A DNA stretch of 18,308 bases from an uncultured Petrimonas sp. (GCA_934621705.1 CAKTUP010000021.1:1-18308); one strand, 5' to 3'; positions 1-6,653 are shown, numbered from the stretch's first letter. Translations and numbers: made by a program. Notes: generated by a model from the sequence alone, not told the origin.

Positions 1-120
1 GGGAGAGCCGGCGAACCCAATGAAGTAGCCACCTGCTTTTTATTTCTGGCATCCGACGATTCCAGCTACATGAGCGGACAATGCCTGCATCCGAATGGAG
101 GAGAGATAATAAACGGATAG
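1..120 (+). CDS. Short-chain dehydrogenase/reductase, C-terminal end (partial at left edge)
   Basis: Reading frame 1 is open from the first base and stops with TAG at 118-120, giving the last 39 residues of a protein. The sequence has the typical C-terminal shape of a classical SDR oxidoreductase: a [10 protein letters not shown] segment, then [15 protein letters not shown], then a short PNGGEIING tail. In the family this part covers the helix after the substrate loop and the final beta strand. The Rossmann fold, catalytic Ser/Tyr/Lys and cofactor motif lie outside the window, so the substrate cannot be stated. The stop codon is 2 bp before the start of the next gene, which suggests co-transcription. 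The other SDR-like gene, at the right edge, is a separate gene. Confidence 0.85.
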   Translation, partial: GRAGEPNEVATCFLFLASDDSSYMSGQCLHPNGGEIING

Positions 121-122
121 TT

Positions 123-806
123 ATGAATTGGCAGGACATTCTATTTGGCGATGAAAGCGTTGAATTTTTGTTGGAAATAGGATTGCGTTCGATAATTATG
201 TTCGTGCTTATTTTCGCCGGGCTCAGAATTACGGGAAAGCGCGGCATAACTCAGTTGTCGGTATTCGAGTTATTGCTTATCATCGCGCTCGGCTCCGCGG
301 CAGGCGACCCCATGCTTTATAAAGAAGTAGGCATTCTGTCGGCGCTTATCGTTTTCGGGGTAGTTTTCTTCCTGTATAAACTCATCACCAACTTGGTTAT
401 GCGTTCCGAAAAAATAGAAGAAGTGCTGGAAGGAAAACCTTTCTGCATAATCCGCAACGGAGAAGCGTCGGAAGAATCGTTGAAGCACAAAGAACTGGCT
501 ATGGATGAGTTTTTTGCGGCATTAAGGGCACAACAGTTCCTACATTTAGGACAAATTGAATCATCGATTCTGGAAACCAACGGCCAGGTAAGCATATTGC
601 CTTACGACAGGGAAAAAGTAAAACCCGGACTACCCATTTGGCCGCACCTTTTAAAGCATAAAACAAAAACTATACCGTTCGACGGTGCCTATTCGTGCAC
701 GCGTTGCGGCCACACAAAATACATGTTTTCGGGTGAAAGCGCAACATGTTCGCATTGCTTGCAAAACAACGAATGGGTGAAAGCGGAAGAAAAAGTGCCA
801 ACGTAA
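123..806 (+). CDS. DUF421 / YetF-family membrane protein with C-terminal zinc ribbon
   Basis: This 227-residue protein matches the YetF/DUF421 family: an N-terminal membrane part (hydrophobic stretches at about 20-35, 48-60 and 69-92) with the family-typical GLRITGKRGITQLSVFELLL region, followed by a soluble alpha/beta domain (about 95-175). The C-terminus adds four cysteines (192, 195, 209, 212) spaced CxxC-x13-CxxC, which looks like a small zinc ribbon or rubredoxin-like knuckle. The family has no firmly established biochemical role. The start at 123 is preferred because the segment begins with the conserved membrane domain and lies 2 bp after the SDR stop. An in-frame ATG at 81 would overlap the SDR gene and add a basic, non-conserved tail. 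A GGAGGAGAG tract at 97-105 may assist initiation although it is rather far upstream (17 nt). Confidence 0.88.
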   Translation: MNWQDILFGDESVEFLLEIGLRSIIMFVLIFAGLRITGKRGITQLSVFELLLIIALGSAAGDPMLYKEVGILSALIVFGVVFFLYKLITNLVMRSEKIEEVLEGKPFCIIRNGEASEESLKHKELAMDEFFAALRAQQFLHLGQIESSILETNGQVSILPYDREKVKPGLPIWPHLLKHKTKTIPFDGAYSCTRCGHTKYMFSGESATCSHCLQNNEWVKAEEKVPT

Positions 807-863
807 TTCACCCGAGAGATATACGGCTGTTGGCCAACGGTTAAAAGCCCTGGCAAAGAATTA

Positions 864-1079
864 TCACGCACCAACTAAATACTTGTTGGCGTAATTATCG
901 ATCATTTCATCCAATACTTCTTCCGGAACTATCCGGCAAATTAAAAAAAGCCATTCTTCGTGAAAAGAAATGTAAAACATCGTTTTGTTATCCTTTTCTT
1001 TAATATTATCTATTTTGGCAACCGTAGGCAGAAACCCCGGGACAAGAACATTGAACCTGTCTCCAATTTTGTATTTCAT
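864..1079 (-). CDS. Small hypothetical protein (71 aa)
   Basis: I do not recognise this family. The 71-residue protein has no signal peptide or membrane segment and has mixed charge. It starts MKYKIGDRFNVLVPGF and continues through a beta-rich part (VAKIDNIKEKDNKTMFYISF) into a helical acidic tail (VPEEVLDEMIDNYANKY). That start resembles small SH3-like or KOW-like barrel proteins whose first strand reads 'KIGD', but this is only a shape comparison. No Shine-Dalgarno is visible; the leader before the ATG is A-rich, as is usual in Bacteroidota. A long hairpin (1106-1138) sits 27 bp upstream of the start codon. The gene is convergent with the DUF421 gene and lies downstream of the DUF6496 gene on the same strand. 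Confidence 0.6.
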   Translation of the reverse strand: MKYKIGDRFNVLVPGFLPTVAKIDNIKEKDNKTMFYISFHEEWLFLICRIVPEEVLDEMIDNYANKYLVGA

Positions 1080-1105
1080 TTAGATTTGTTTCTTTAAAGT
1101 ATTTA

Positions 1106-1138
1106 GTATGTGCGGTTTTTACCTAAAAACCCACATAC
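1106..1138. repeat. Long near-perfect hairpin upstream of the 71-aa gene
   Basis: Left arm 1106-1121 (GTATGTGCGGTTTTTA) pairs with right arm 1124-1138 (TAAAAACCCACATAC) over 15 base pairs with one bulged C (1113) and a 2-nt loop. No T-run follows on either strand, so it is not an ordinary intrinsic terminator. It would lie in the leader of the minus-strand 71-aa gene, or between it and the DUF6496 gene upstream. Confidence 0.7.
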
Positions 1139-1183
1139 AAATAAAATTACGCGCTAAACCGGAATACGGATTAGAGGTAGAAA

Positions 1184-1217
1184 TTTTCTGTTTGATAACC
1201 GGTGCTTAAACAGAAAA
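1184..1217 (-). terminator. Weak terminator-like hairpin after the DUF6496 gene
   Basis: TTTTCTGTTT (1184-1193) and AAACAGAAAA (1208-1217) form a 10-bp AT-rich stem with a 14-nt loop, 19 bp past the DUF6496 stop codon on the minus strand. The T tract after the stem is short (TTTC), so termination may be weak. An 8-bp inverted repeat AATACGGA/TCCGTATT flanks the region. Confidence 0.4.
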
Positions 1218-1236
1218 AAATAAATTGGGTTCCGTA

Positions 1237-1440
1237 TTACTTTTTGTCTTTTTTAGAAGAGTCTTTCTGTTTTTGTTGGTGTACTTTGTAACCGGAATCT
1301 CTCGCTTCCGAAATCCCGATGGCGATAGCCTGGTTTCTGTCCGTTACTTTTTTTCCTGCCGACGTTTTTAGCTTTCCTTCTTTAAACTCGCGCATCACTT
1401 CCCCAACTTTGTCTTGTGCTTTTTTCGAATACTTGGCCAT
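1237..1440 (-). CDS. DUF6496 domain protein (small basic, 67 aa)
   Basis: This 67-residue, lysine-rich protein has the recognisable DUF6496 pattern: an N-terminal SKKAQDKVGEVMREFKEGKL, then KTSAGKKVTDRNQAIAIGIS, then EARDSGYKV, followed by a polar K/D/S-rich tail. The family is small, soluble and widespread; the repeated basic helices suggest possible nucleic-acid contact, but no function is established. The start is well supported: AAAGGAGAT (minus strand, 1445-1453) is a good Shine-Dalgarno with AGGAG 6 nt from the ATG, which stands out in a genome where most genes lack one. It probably forms its own transcription unit, with a weak hairpin downstream. Confidence 0.85.
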   Translation of the reverse strand: MAKYSKKAQDKVGEVMREFKEGKLKTSAGKKVTDRNQAIAIGISEARDSGYKVHQQKQKDSSKKDKK

Positions 1441-1804
1441 AATAATCTCCTTTCTTTTTTGGCGCCGTACATAAATATAACAATTCCCTGAAATAGAATG
1501 TTCTTATGCGTTGTTGTACAGGAGTTTTTATGGAATCGCTTTTGTTAAAAATATGATTTTTCTATTATAAGTACAGTTTCGATTTCAAACTTTTTCAGCA
1601 ATAATAATAACAATCACCAAAAAAGAAAAATGAATAACAACGAAAGTTTTTTAACATACAAAGATATAAGTTTGACAATATGCTACTTAATTCATGGGGA
1701 ATAATAAATTGAAGTTTACAAACAGAAGCGCAACCAACAAGTTAAATGCCGAAGAATGACAAGAATAATATATTCGTTAATTATTTGAAAAGTATAAATA
1801 GAAA

Positions 1805-1836
1805 GCTCGGGAATAGTCTGAAACTGTTTCCCGAGC
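1805..1836. repeat. GC-rich hairpin in AT-rich spacer
   Basis: GCTCGGGAA (1805-1813) pairs perfectly with TTCCCGAGC (1828-1836). The loop contains a further AGT/ACT pairing. No T-run follows on the plus strand. A GC-rich 9-bp stem in very AT-rich surroundings suggests selection for RNA structure or a mobile repeat rather than chance. Confidence 0.6.
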
Positions 1837-1988
1837 CGGAAGCCCTGTAAAAATTCTCAATTATGGACTCAGAGAAAAATGGACTCCTTAATTATTAGCA
1901 ACAAAAGTATTACAGAAAAAAGACAAATGCAAATTTCCAAGTCAAATTATTTAGATTATTTTAGATTTTTTATGGTATCGATGTATGA

Positions 1989-2150
1989 AGTTTGCAAATT
2001 CGTTTGAACGAGGGAAGAAGCAGTAATTATCGTTATGTAAGCGGCAGATAAAGACGTGTGGGATGCAAAAATGATTTTTACAACTTGAAGAAGTTGATAC
2101 CTTCCGGAATTAACTACGTCAACATCCGTTTCGGAAAGAAAACCCGTTAA
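1989..2150 (+). pseudogene. Possible decayed 3' end of a protein-coding gene
   Basis: Three short in-phase blocks read like one protein broken by frameshifts. Frame 3 from 1989 gives SLQIRLNEGRSSNYRYVSGR and then stops at 2049. Frame 1 from 2041 gives AADKDVWDAKMIFTT. Frame 3 again from 2082 gives NLKKLIPSGINYVNIRFGKK and ends at TAA 2148-2150. The last block alternates polar and hydrophobic residues as a beta-barrel strand does, so an outer-membrane protein remnant is possible. Base composition here is higher in G+C than in the flanking gap. I cannot name the family, and this could be chance. Confidence 0.4.
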
Positions 2151-2257
2151 ATAAAATGCATATAAATTAATTTACTAAAATCGCTGAACTATCGATTTTT
2201 CGATTTTGTTCTATATATAGAGGTTTCACCAAAGAAACTTTATTAAAAACATCAATT

Positions 2258-2455
2258 ATGGACAACTTAAGATTTAAAGGAAAATGGAATGAGCTCAAAG
2301 GAAAGGTAAAACAACATTGGGGCGATCTAACCGACGATGACCTGTTGTACGTTGAAGGAAAAGAAGACGAACTGTACGGAAGGATCCAAGACCGAACAGG
2401 AAAAACCAGAGACGAGGTCAGAACCTGGTTCGACAGGGAACTCGAAAGACTTTGA
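2258..2455 (+). CDS. CsbD family stress-response protein
   Basis: This 65-residue hydrophilic protein has the full CsbD pattern: [24 protein letters not shown] at the N-terminus, then [27 protein letters not shown]. CsbD proteins are small, abundant cytoplasmic proteins induced by general stress (sigma-B dependent in Bacillus); their molecular action is unknown. The length matches the family and the start is the only sensible ATG. It ends 13 bp before a perfect intrinsic terminator, so it is probably a monocistronic unit. The neighbouring DUF6496, DUF421 and copper-binding genes fit a stress-related setting. Confidence 0.92.
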   Translation: MDNLRFKGKWNELKGKVKQHWGDLTDDDLLYVEGKEDELYGRIQDRTGKTRDEVRTWFDRELERL

Positions 2456-2468
2456 TTCGTTTTTCATG

Positions 2469-2498
2469 AATAAGGGCGCATAGCCCTTATTTTTTTTC
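2469..2498 (+). terminator. Intrinsic terminator after CsbD
   Basis: AATAAGGGC (2469-2477) pairs perfectly with GCCCTTATT (2483-2491) around a 5-nt loop, followed by an uninterrupted T-run to 2497. It lies between CsbD and the copper-binding protein gene, only 31 bp before the latter's ATG. Confidence 0.9.
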
Positions 2499-2528
2499 TC
2501 AATCGTTTACAACAAAAAATAAAGAGTT

Positions 2529-2864
2529 ATGACAATGAATCAAAATCATCAATTATGCATCGAAGCCTGCCTGGCATGCGCCAGCACGTGTAATTTTTGC
2601 GCTTCTTCCTGCACCAGAGAAGAAAACGTGAAAATGATGGCGAAATGCATTCGGCTGGATATGGAATGCGCGGCAATTTGTTACGCCACGGTACAATTAC
2701 TGAGTTTGGGAAGCGATAAGGCAAAAGCCATTACCCGGTTGTGCGCCGAAATCTGTCTTGAGTGCGCCGAAGAGTGCAGTAAACACAATTACGACCACTG
2801 CAAGAAATGCGCCGAAGCTTGCAGAAAGTGTGCCGAAAAATGCCGTAAAGTTTATGAGCGGTAA
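2529..2864 (+). CDS. Cys-rich four-helix bundle copper-binding protein (Csp/DUF326-like)
   Basis: The 111-residue protein has 18 cysteines, mostly in CxxxC and CxxC pairs along amphipathic helices (10, 14, 17, 21, 24, 28, 40, 47, 51, 72, 76, 79, 83, 91, 94, 98, 101, 105) plus His 7, 86 and 90. This matches the four-helix bundle copper-binding (DUF326, Csp-like) family, in which cysteines line the core of the bundle and store many Cu(I) ions. No Tat or Sec signal is seen, so it should be cytosolic (Csp3-type). Start choice: ATG 2529 or ATG 2535 (two codons later); both are plausible. The CsbD terminator lies just upstream, so the gene needs its own promoter in about 30 bp or depends on read-through. 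No copper exporter or regulator is visible nearby. Confidence 0.88.
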   Translation: MTMNQNHQLCIEACLACASTCNFCASSCTREENVKMMAKCIRLDMECAAICYATVQLLSLGSDKAKAITRLCAEICLECAEECSKHNYDHCKKCAEACRKCAEKCRKVYER

Positions 2865-3082
2865 GTAAGAAAATGCAGTTTTCATCTGGTAAGCCAGCAG
2901 TAAAAGCAGCGCTTCCTTTTCTTATCCGTGTCTGATAATCCGATAGCGCTCCGGGCACAGTGCACCGTAATATTAAAAGTAGGAAACTACAAATTTAGAC
3001 TAAAATCCACAACAATTTAGGTTGATCCACTTTTGACGCAATTTTTTGCGGGCTGGAAAGCGTGGTAAACTTCCGTTTTTTT

Positions 3083-3116
3083 GTAAGTTTGCAATTCCTA
3101 TAAAAATCAAACTTAC
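3083..3116. promoter_or_regulatory. TAAGTTTG promoter element inside a 9-bp dyad
   Basis: TAAGTTTG at 3084-3091 matches the Bacteroidota -7 consensus TAnnTTTG and is preceded by a T-run. The expected start of transcription would give a leader of about 20 nt before ATG 3118. The element is the core of GTAAGTTTG (3083-3091), which is exactly repeated in inverted form as CAAACTTAC (3108-3116), ending 1 bp before the start codon. Confidence 0.6.
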
Positions 3117-3117
3117 A

Positions 3118-3891
3118 ATGAAACGAATAACTTTTCTTTTAGTATCGTTCACTCTTTTCGTTTTAATATTATCGGCACAGAATAAAGCGGATAACAAAAC
3201 ATACACATTTTTGCTTACCGGAGCTTCCTTTGCATCGCCCAATAACGGTTGGTTTGAGGTGGGATGTGAATTATCGGATGCAAATCCGCTTAACAGAGCC
3301 GTTGGCGGTGAAGCTATTGCCAATACTGCCAACCGTATAATTGACGGAACATTGTACACGAAGGATGAGTTGGAAGATATTGATGCTCTTGTTATTATGC
3401 AGGTTATCGACAAAGACGTTTTCGACGAATCTCAACTAAAACAAAATTACACCGATTACCAAACACCTTTCGACCGAAGCAACTATGCTGCCGCGTTTGA
3501 TTACGTGATAAAACGCTACCTGAGCGATTGCTATAACCTGAAATTCGACGAAAAATCGAAATACTACAACACCTGCGGCGGCAAGCCTGCTGTAATTGTG
3601 CTGTGCACCGATTGGCACGATGGAAGAGTTACCTATAACACATCTGTAAGAAAATTGGCCGATAAATGGGGGTTTCCGGTGGTGGAGTTCGATAAATACA
3701 TCGGTTTTTCCAAAAACGCCGTTCATCCCGTAACCGGAGAGCAGATAAGTCTTTTATTTGCGGATGATAAGCAAGAAATCGGCGGTGAAGCTTTCGGTTG
3801 GCATCCCGAAAACGGCAAAGACAAGTACATTCAACAACGCATGGGAGCTATTTTTGCCGATACTATGCGGAAGATTTTTCCGGTAAAGTAA
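3118..3891 (+). CDS. Secreted SGNH-hydrolase-like protein (DUF5040 type)
   Basis: The 257-residue protein starts with a clear signal peptide (MKR, hydrophobic 4-19, cleavage probably near A20-Q21). The mature part begins with TGASFASPNNGWF (Ser37), a GDS-like block I of SGNH esterases with Asp replaced by Ala. It has a GGEAIANTANR block (63-73) where SGNH enzymes place an oxyanion Gly, and a late GWHPENG block (227-233) with His229, like the catalytic DxxH block although the Asp is not at the usual place. I recall this arrangement as the DUF5040 family of Bacteroidales. The likely role is an extracytoplasmic esterase, possibly on acylated glycans; the substrate is unknown. An in-frame ATG at 3046 is rejected because 3118 starts a perfect signal peptide. 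The gene is convergent with the next and shares no spacer: the two stop codons abut. Confidence 0.78.
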   Translation: MKRITFLLVSFTLFVLILSAQNKADNKTYTFLLTGASFASPNNGWFEVGCELSDANPLNRAVGGEAIANTANRIIDGTLYTKDELEDIDALVIMQVIDKDVFDESQLKQNYTDYQTPFDRSNYAAAFDYVIKRYLSDCYNLKFDEKSKYYNTCGGKPAVIVLCTDWHDGRVTYNTSVRKLADKWGFPVVEFDKYIGFSKNAVHPVTGEQISLLFADDKQEIGGEAFGWHPENGKDKYIQQRMGAIFADTMRKIFPVK

Positions 3892-4377
3892 TCAAAACGT
3901 ATATCCAACAGAAAGATATCCCCACGGTAAAATAACTTTACCGCTATATTCTTTTAGGCCTGTTTCGGCAAACTTTCCATAAATTGGAGAAAAGCCGACT
4001 CTGAACAACAGACCGCTCGAACTTTCGTATCTATATCCGATGCGAGCTGACATAAGAAAGTTGGAGTTTGTGAAAATGTATGCAGGACTTATTCCAACTT
4101 CGAATATGTTTTTACGTCCGATAAGATAGTTGACAGATGTAATTCCAATAAAGTTAAATTTATCCGTACCGATTACACTAGTACCTGCACCCAGCGCAAG
4201 TCTTTGATTAGCATTAACAGGAATTCGATATTCGTAATTCAGAGAATACAATAAACCGCTTCCACCTAACTCAGTATAAACCGCATTTTTTTTAACGAAA
4301 GAGTCATTACGTTGTTGTGCAAATACGTCAAACATAATTATAAATACAAAAACAAGCGATAAGAAAATCTTTTTCAT
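3892..4377 (-). CDS. Small outer-membrane beta-barrel-like protein (161 aa)
   Basis: A signal peptide (MKKIFLSLVFVFIIMFDVFAQQ) is followed by about 140 residues of alternating hydrophobic/polar strands rich in Gly, Tyr and aromatic residues, ending in the terminal GYLSVGYTF with a C-terminal Phe, as in barrels inserted by the BAM complex. The size suits an 8-strand barrel. The family is not one I can name. It is the last gene of a probable minus-strand unit with PIG-L and PNGase F-like genes (42 bp after the latter). Its stop codon directly abuts that of the convergent SGNH-like gene, so no terminator fits between them. A structural or transport role at the outer membrane for the upstream hydrolases is possible but unproven. 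Confidence 0.75.
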   Translation of the reverse strand: MKKIFLSLVFVFIIMFDVFAQQRNDSFVKKNAVYTELGGSGLLYSLNYEYRIPVNANQRLALGAGTSVIGTDKFNFIGITSVNYLIGRKNIFEVGISPAYIFTNSNFLMSARIGYRYESSSGLLFRVGFSPIYGKFAETGLKEYSGKVILPWGYLSVGYTF

Positions 4378-4419
4378 AACCTTAATTTGTAATTATTAAT
4401 TCTCAATTCTGCATTATTC

Positions 4420-5652
4420 TTATTCTTCCCACACCAAATAAGCCGATACCAACCAATGATTGAGCTTATTATCAGTAATTGGTTTCGATTCGGGAATGCT
4501 GATAGTCAGTGCATGATTGCCTGCGGCAAGATTTGGCAGATTGACTTCCACGGGTGGAACATCGCTTCCCGGGCACCAGTTGCTACGCGACAGATCGGAC
4601 GAGGCCAGTGGCTCTTCGATTTCCTTAACGGCGCGTTTGCCTTCGTTGCTGATGTACGCCATTTCCTTTTTCGTTAACCAAACCCCCGATGTGGGATTAA
4701 ACCGCCGAAACGAAGCACAATCCGCTCTCCACGGCAAAAAGTTCAGTACTTCCAAGCCGTCCACTTTCAGGATATTTCGCTGCGGACGAAACTCATCGCC
4801 TCCGGCGTGGCCGCCGTGCCCGGTGGTAATGTATTTCAGCCGAACGTTTTTCGCCTTTTTAGGAACAGTAAACGGAATTTCCACATCCTTTCGCGAGAAA
4901 ATATCGGGATGTCGCTGACCAATATAGTAATTGGTGTTAATCAGTGGCAGAACGTGTGTTTTTGGTTTTTTGTCATTTTTCAGGTTACTCTCGGTAAACG
5001 ATAATTCCACGTCAACTTTGTATCCTTCTTTCGTCCACGTATCTATGTAAACGCCTATGTAGGCTTCGCCTTCGAGCAGCGGCAGCAAATCGGTGATATC
5101 CTGTTTCCACGATACATTTTCGGCCCAGCCGTCCACATAAACCGGGCGTCGACGCTTCGAAACCGAATCTTCGTTGTTGCTGAAATGTCCCACGCCGAAC
5201 GGCGTCATAAACCGCATCAACTCAACGGTGGGAACGTAATCGTTACCCGAAACAATTCCCGTCAGTTGTTCGTATTTCAAGGTATCTTGCTGTGGATAAG
5301 AAGCTTTATCCGCGGCAACATCCAACATCGTGATTTTCGAATTGCGAGGAATAACAAAACACGATCCCGATTTATCCCACGGGTCGCCGTTGGAAACCAG
5401 GGTTATTTTTATTTCCGTTTCCGTATAATTCCTGAACTCTGGAATATGGATTTTTTTCAACACTATCCTACCGTTTCCCAAGTAAATAAGGCCGTCTTTC
5501 TCCGTTACGCCATCGGGATAATCCGTGGGATTAAAGAGCACCGGTGTGTTTTGAAATATGGATACATTTACTGGTTTTTTGGTCCTGTTTTGGGCGAAAA
5601 TCCCCAACGATACGAATAATAAAAGCGTTGTAATAATATATAATTTTTTCAT
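4420..5652 (-). CDS. Secreted PNGase F-family peptide-N-glycosidase
   Basis: This 410-residue protein has a signal peptide ([22 protein letters not shown]). It shows the two jelly-roll N-glycanase domains of Elizabethkingia PNGase F (peptide-N4-(N-acetyl-beta-glucosaminyl)asparagine amidase), which removes N-glycans from glycoproteins. By eye alignment, [12 protein letters not shown] carries Asp93 in the place of the catalytic Asp60. MTPFGVG (149-155) matches the enzyme's [23 protein letters not shown] (202-217) matches YTETWLAKGREYSVDF, with Asp204 where PNGase F has Glu118. GHAGGDEF (281-288) brings Glu287 for Glu206, and [12 protein letters not shown] (355-366) matches the DRAGWCPGMAVP segment. 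There is about 50 residues of extra sequence between the first two sites. It is likely extracytoplasmic, and lies in an operon with a PIG-L deacetylase. Activity on N-glycans is inferred from the family. Confidence 0.86.
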   Translation of the reverse strand: MKKLYIITTLLLFVSLGIFAQNRTKKPVNVSIFQNTPVLFNPTDYPDGVTEKDGLIYLGNGRIVLKKIHIPEFRNYTETEIKITLVSNGDPWDKSGSCFVIPRNSKITMLDVAADKASYPQQDTLKYEQLTGIVSGNDYVPTVELMRFMTPFGVGHFSNNEDSVSKRRRPVYVDGWAENVSWKQDITDLLPLLEGEAYIGVYIDTWTKEGYKVDVELSFTESNLKNDKKPKTHVLPLINTNYYIGQRHPDIFSRKDVEIPFTVPKKAKNVRLKYITTGHGGHAGGDEFRPQRNILKVDGLEVLNFLPWRADCASFRRFNPTSGVWLTKKEMAYISNEGKRAVKEIEEPLASSDLSRSNWCPGSDVPPVEVNLPNLAAGNHALTISIPESKPITDNKLNHWLVSAYLVWEE

Positions 5653-5701
5653 AATGAGTAGTTTTCTGATAAGTTGTTCTTTTTATTTTGATTTTCCGCA
5701 C

Positions 5702-5730
5702 GCGCCATGCGGTTCTAAACCGCAAGGCGC
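5702..5730. repeat. Hairpin between PIG-L and PNGase F-like genes
   Basis: GCGCC (5702-5706) plus TGCGGTT (5708-5714) pair with AACCGCA (5718-5724) plus GGCGC (5726-5730), with a single A/A mismatch and a 3-nt loop. The stem is GC-rich and sits in the 102-bp spacer. No T-run follows on the minus strand, so it is more likely an mRNA stability or processing element, or a dispersed repeat, than a terminator. Confidence 0.65.
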
Positions 5731-5754
5731 ATTCTCCCGAGTGGATGAAAAAGC

Positions 5755-6627
5755 TTATTTGCCCAGCATCGGAAATAATTCCCTGATTTCCGATTCGTTG
5801 GGTTGCCTTCCGTATTCGCAAATTTCAAACGCTTCGGCATCGGTTATGTTGTCGGCTTTTTCCTTTCCGTACCATTTCACCAGCGATTCCCTCACGGCCG
5901 GAATAACCGTTCTGCGCCTGCCCGATTTTAACCATTCAATCCGTTCTTTTTCACCTTTCGGCACATTTTCATCTTGCCCCACCGTCCACGGCAACCATTC
6001 GAAATACTGCGATTCGTGCGCTGCCATCGCGTAAATTTTCTGGTCGATAACATCTGATATGTCAATTGCAATATCGGGCGAGAAAGGATAGGGTTTCTGA
6101 AACCTGTCCTGCGCGTAAAGAAACACGGGATTCTTTTTCAGCGGCGGAGTATCGGGAGCCACATTCGGCACAATTACCATATAGGCCGCATCTTGCAAAA
6201 CAATGGCGGTGTTTCTGTGGTCGGGATGGTAATCGTACGGTCGCGGGCCAATGACGATATCGGCATTCCACTCGCGTATCAATCGGATAACCTGATGACG
6301 TACTTCTAACGTAGGCATTAGTTCTCCGTCGTGATTATCAAGAACTTTGTACGTTACTCCAAATCGTCTTCCGGCTTCCTTCGCTTCGGCTCTGCGGATT
6401 CTTGCCAGTGCGCCTCCGCCTTTGGATTGATGTCCGGCATCGCCGTTGGTAAGTGATACGAACATCACATTATGTCCCAGTTTGGCGAACTTAATGGCAG
6501 TTCCTCCGGCAGTTCCGTCCGGGTCATCGGGATGTGCACCGATTACAATAACGTTTACTTTCCTGTTTTGGCTTAGTATAAAGCTAAAAGGAAGAAGCAC
6601 GAAAAGAATGGAAATAAGATACTTCAT
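5755..6627 (-). CDS. Secreted PIG-L family deacetylase
   Basis: This 290-residue protein has a signal peptide (MKYLISILFVLLPFSFILSQ) and then the LmbE/PIG-L fold. The zinc motif AHPDD lies at 31-35, followed by GGTAIKFAKLGHNVMFVSLTNGD. The second metal/catalytic motif HPDHR is at 134-138. Family members (GlcNAc-PI deacetylase, MshB, BshB, DacB of chitobiose use) remove the acetyl group from N-acetylglucosamine-type sugars using Zn2+. Here the leader peptide suggests a periplasmic or surface substrate. It is the first gene of the minus-strand unit; the PNGase F-like gene follows after 102 bp. The combination suggests deacetylation of GlcNAc-containing glycans released or exposed by the amidase, which is an inference. 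Length is typical of secreted members. Confidence 0.9.
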   Translation of the reverse strand: MKYLISILFVLLPFSFILSQNRKVNVIVIGAHPDDPDGTAGGTAIKFAKLGHNVMFVSLTNGDAGHQSKGGGALARIRRAEAKEAGRRFGVTYKVLDNHDGELMPTLEVRHQVIRLIREWNADIVIGPRPYDYHPDHRNTAIVLQDAAYMVIVPNVAPDTPPLKKNPVFLYAQDRFQKPYPFSPDIAIDISDVIDQKIYAMAAHESQYFEWLPWTVGQDENVPKGEKERIEWLKSGRRRTVIPAVRESLVKWYGKEKADNITDAEAFEICEYGRQPNESEIRELFPMLGK

Positions 6628-6653
6628 GATAAACTTAATTTGATTGATGGTTA

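Larger units (their letters stand above)
1441..2257. other. 817-bp AT-rich intergenic region
   Basis: No convincing full-length gene is visible here on either strand. It contains the divergent upstream regions of DUF6496 (left) and CsbD (right), a hairpin at 1805-1836, and a probable decayed gene end at 1989-2150. A 24-codon reading frame at 1630-1704 has no support beyond an ATG. Upstream of CsbD I find no TAnnTTTG element; a TATATATAG stretch at 2212-2220 could be an alternative sigma-factor -10, but this is a guess. Confidence 0.6.

Noticed and set aside
829..838. GTTGGCCAAC palindrome as a terminator between DUF421 and the 71-aa gene
   Set aside because: The palindrome has no loop and no T-run follows on either strand.
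1630..1704. 24-codon small gene (MNNNESFLTY...)
   Set aside because: Only an ATG after an A-rich stretch; no conserved pattern or other support visible.
2990..2997. Minus-strand TAAATTTG element, possible small RNA or antisense promoter
   Set aside because: It matches the -7 consensus, but no gene lies downstream on that strand except antisense to the copper-binding protein; chance match is likely in AT-rich DNA.
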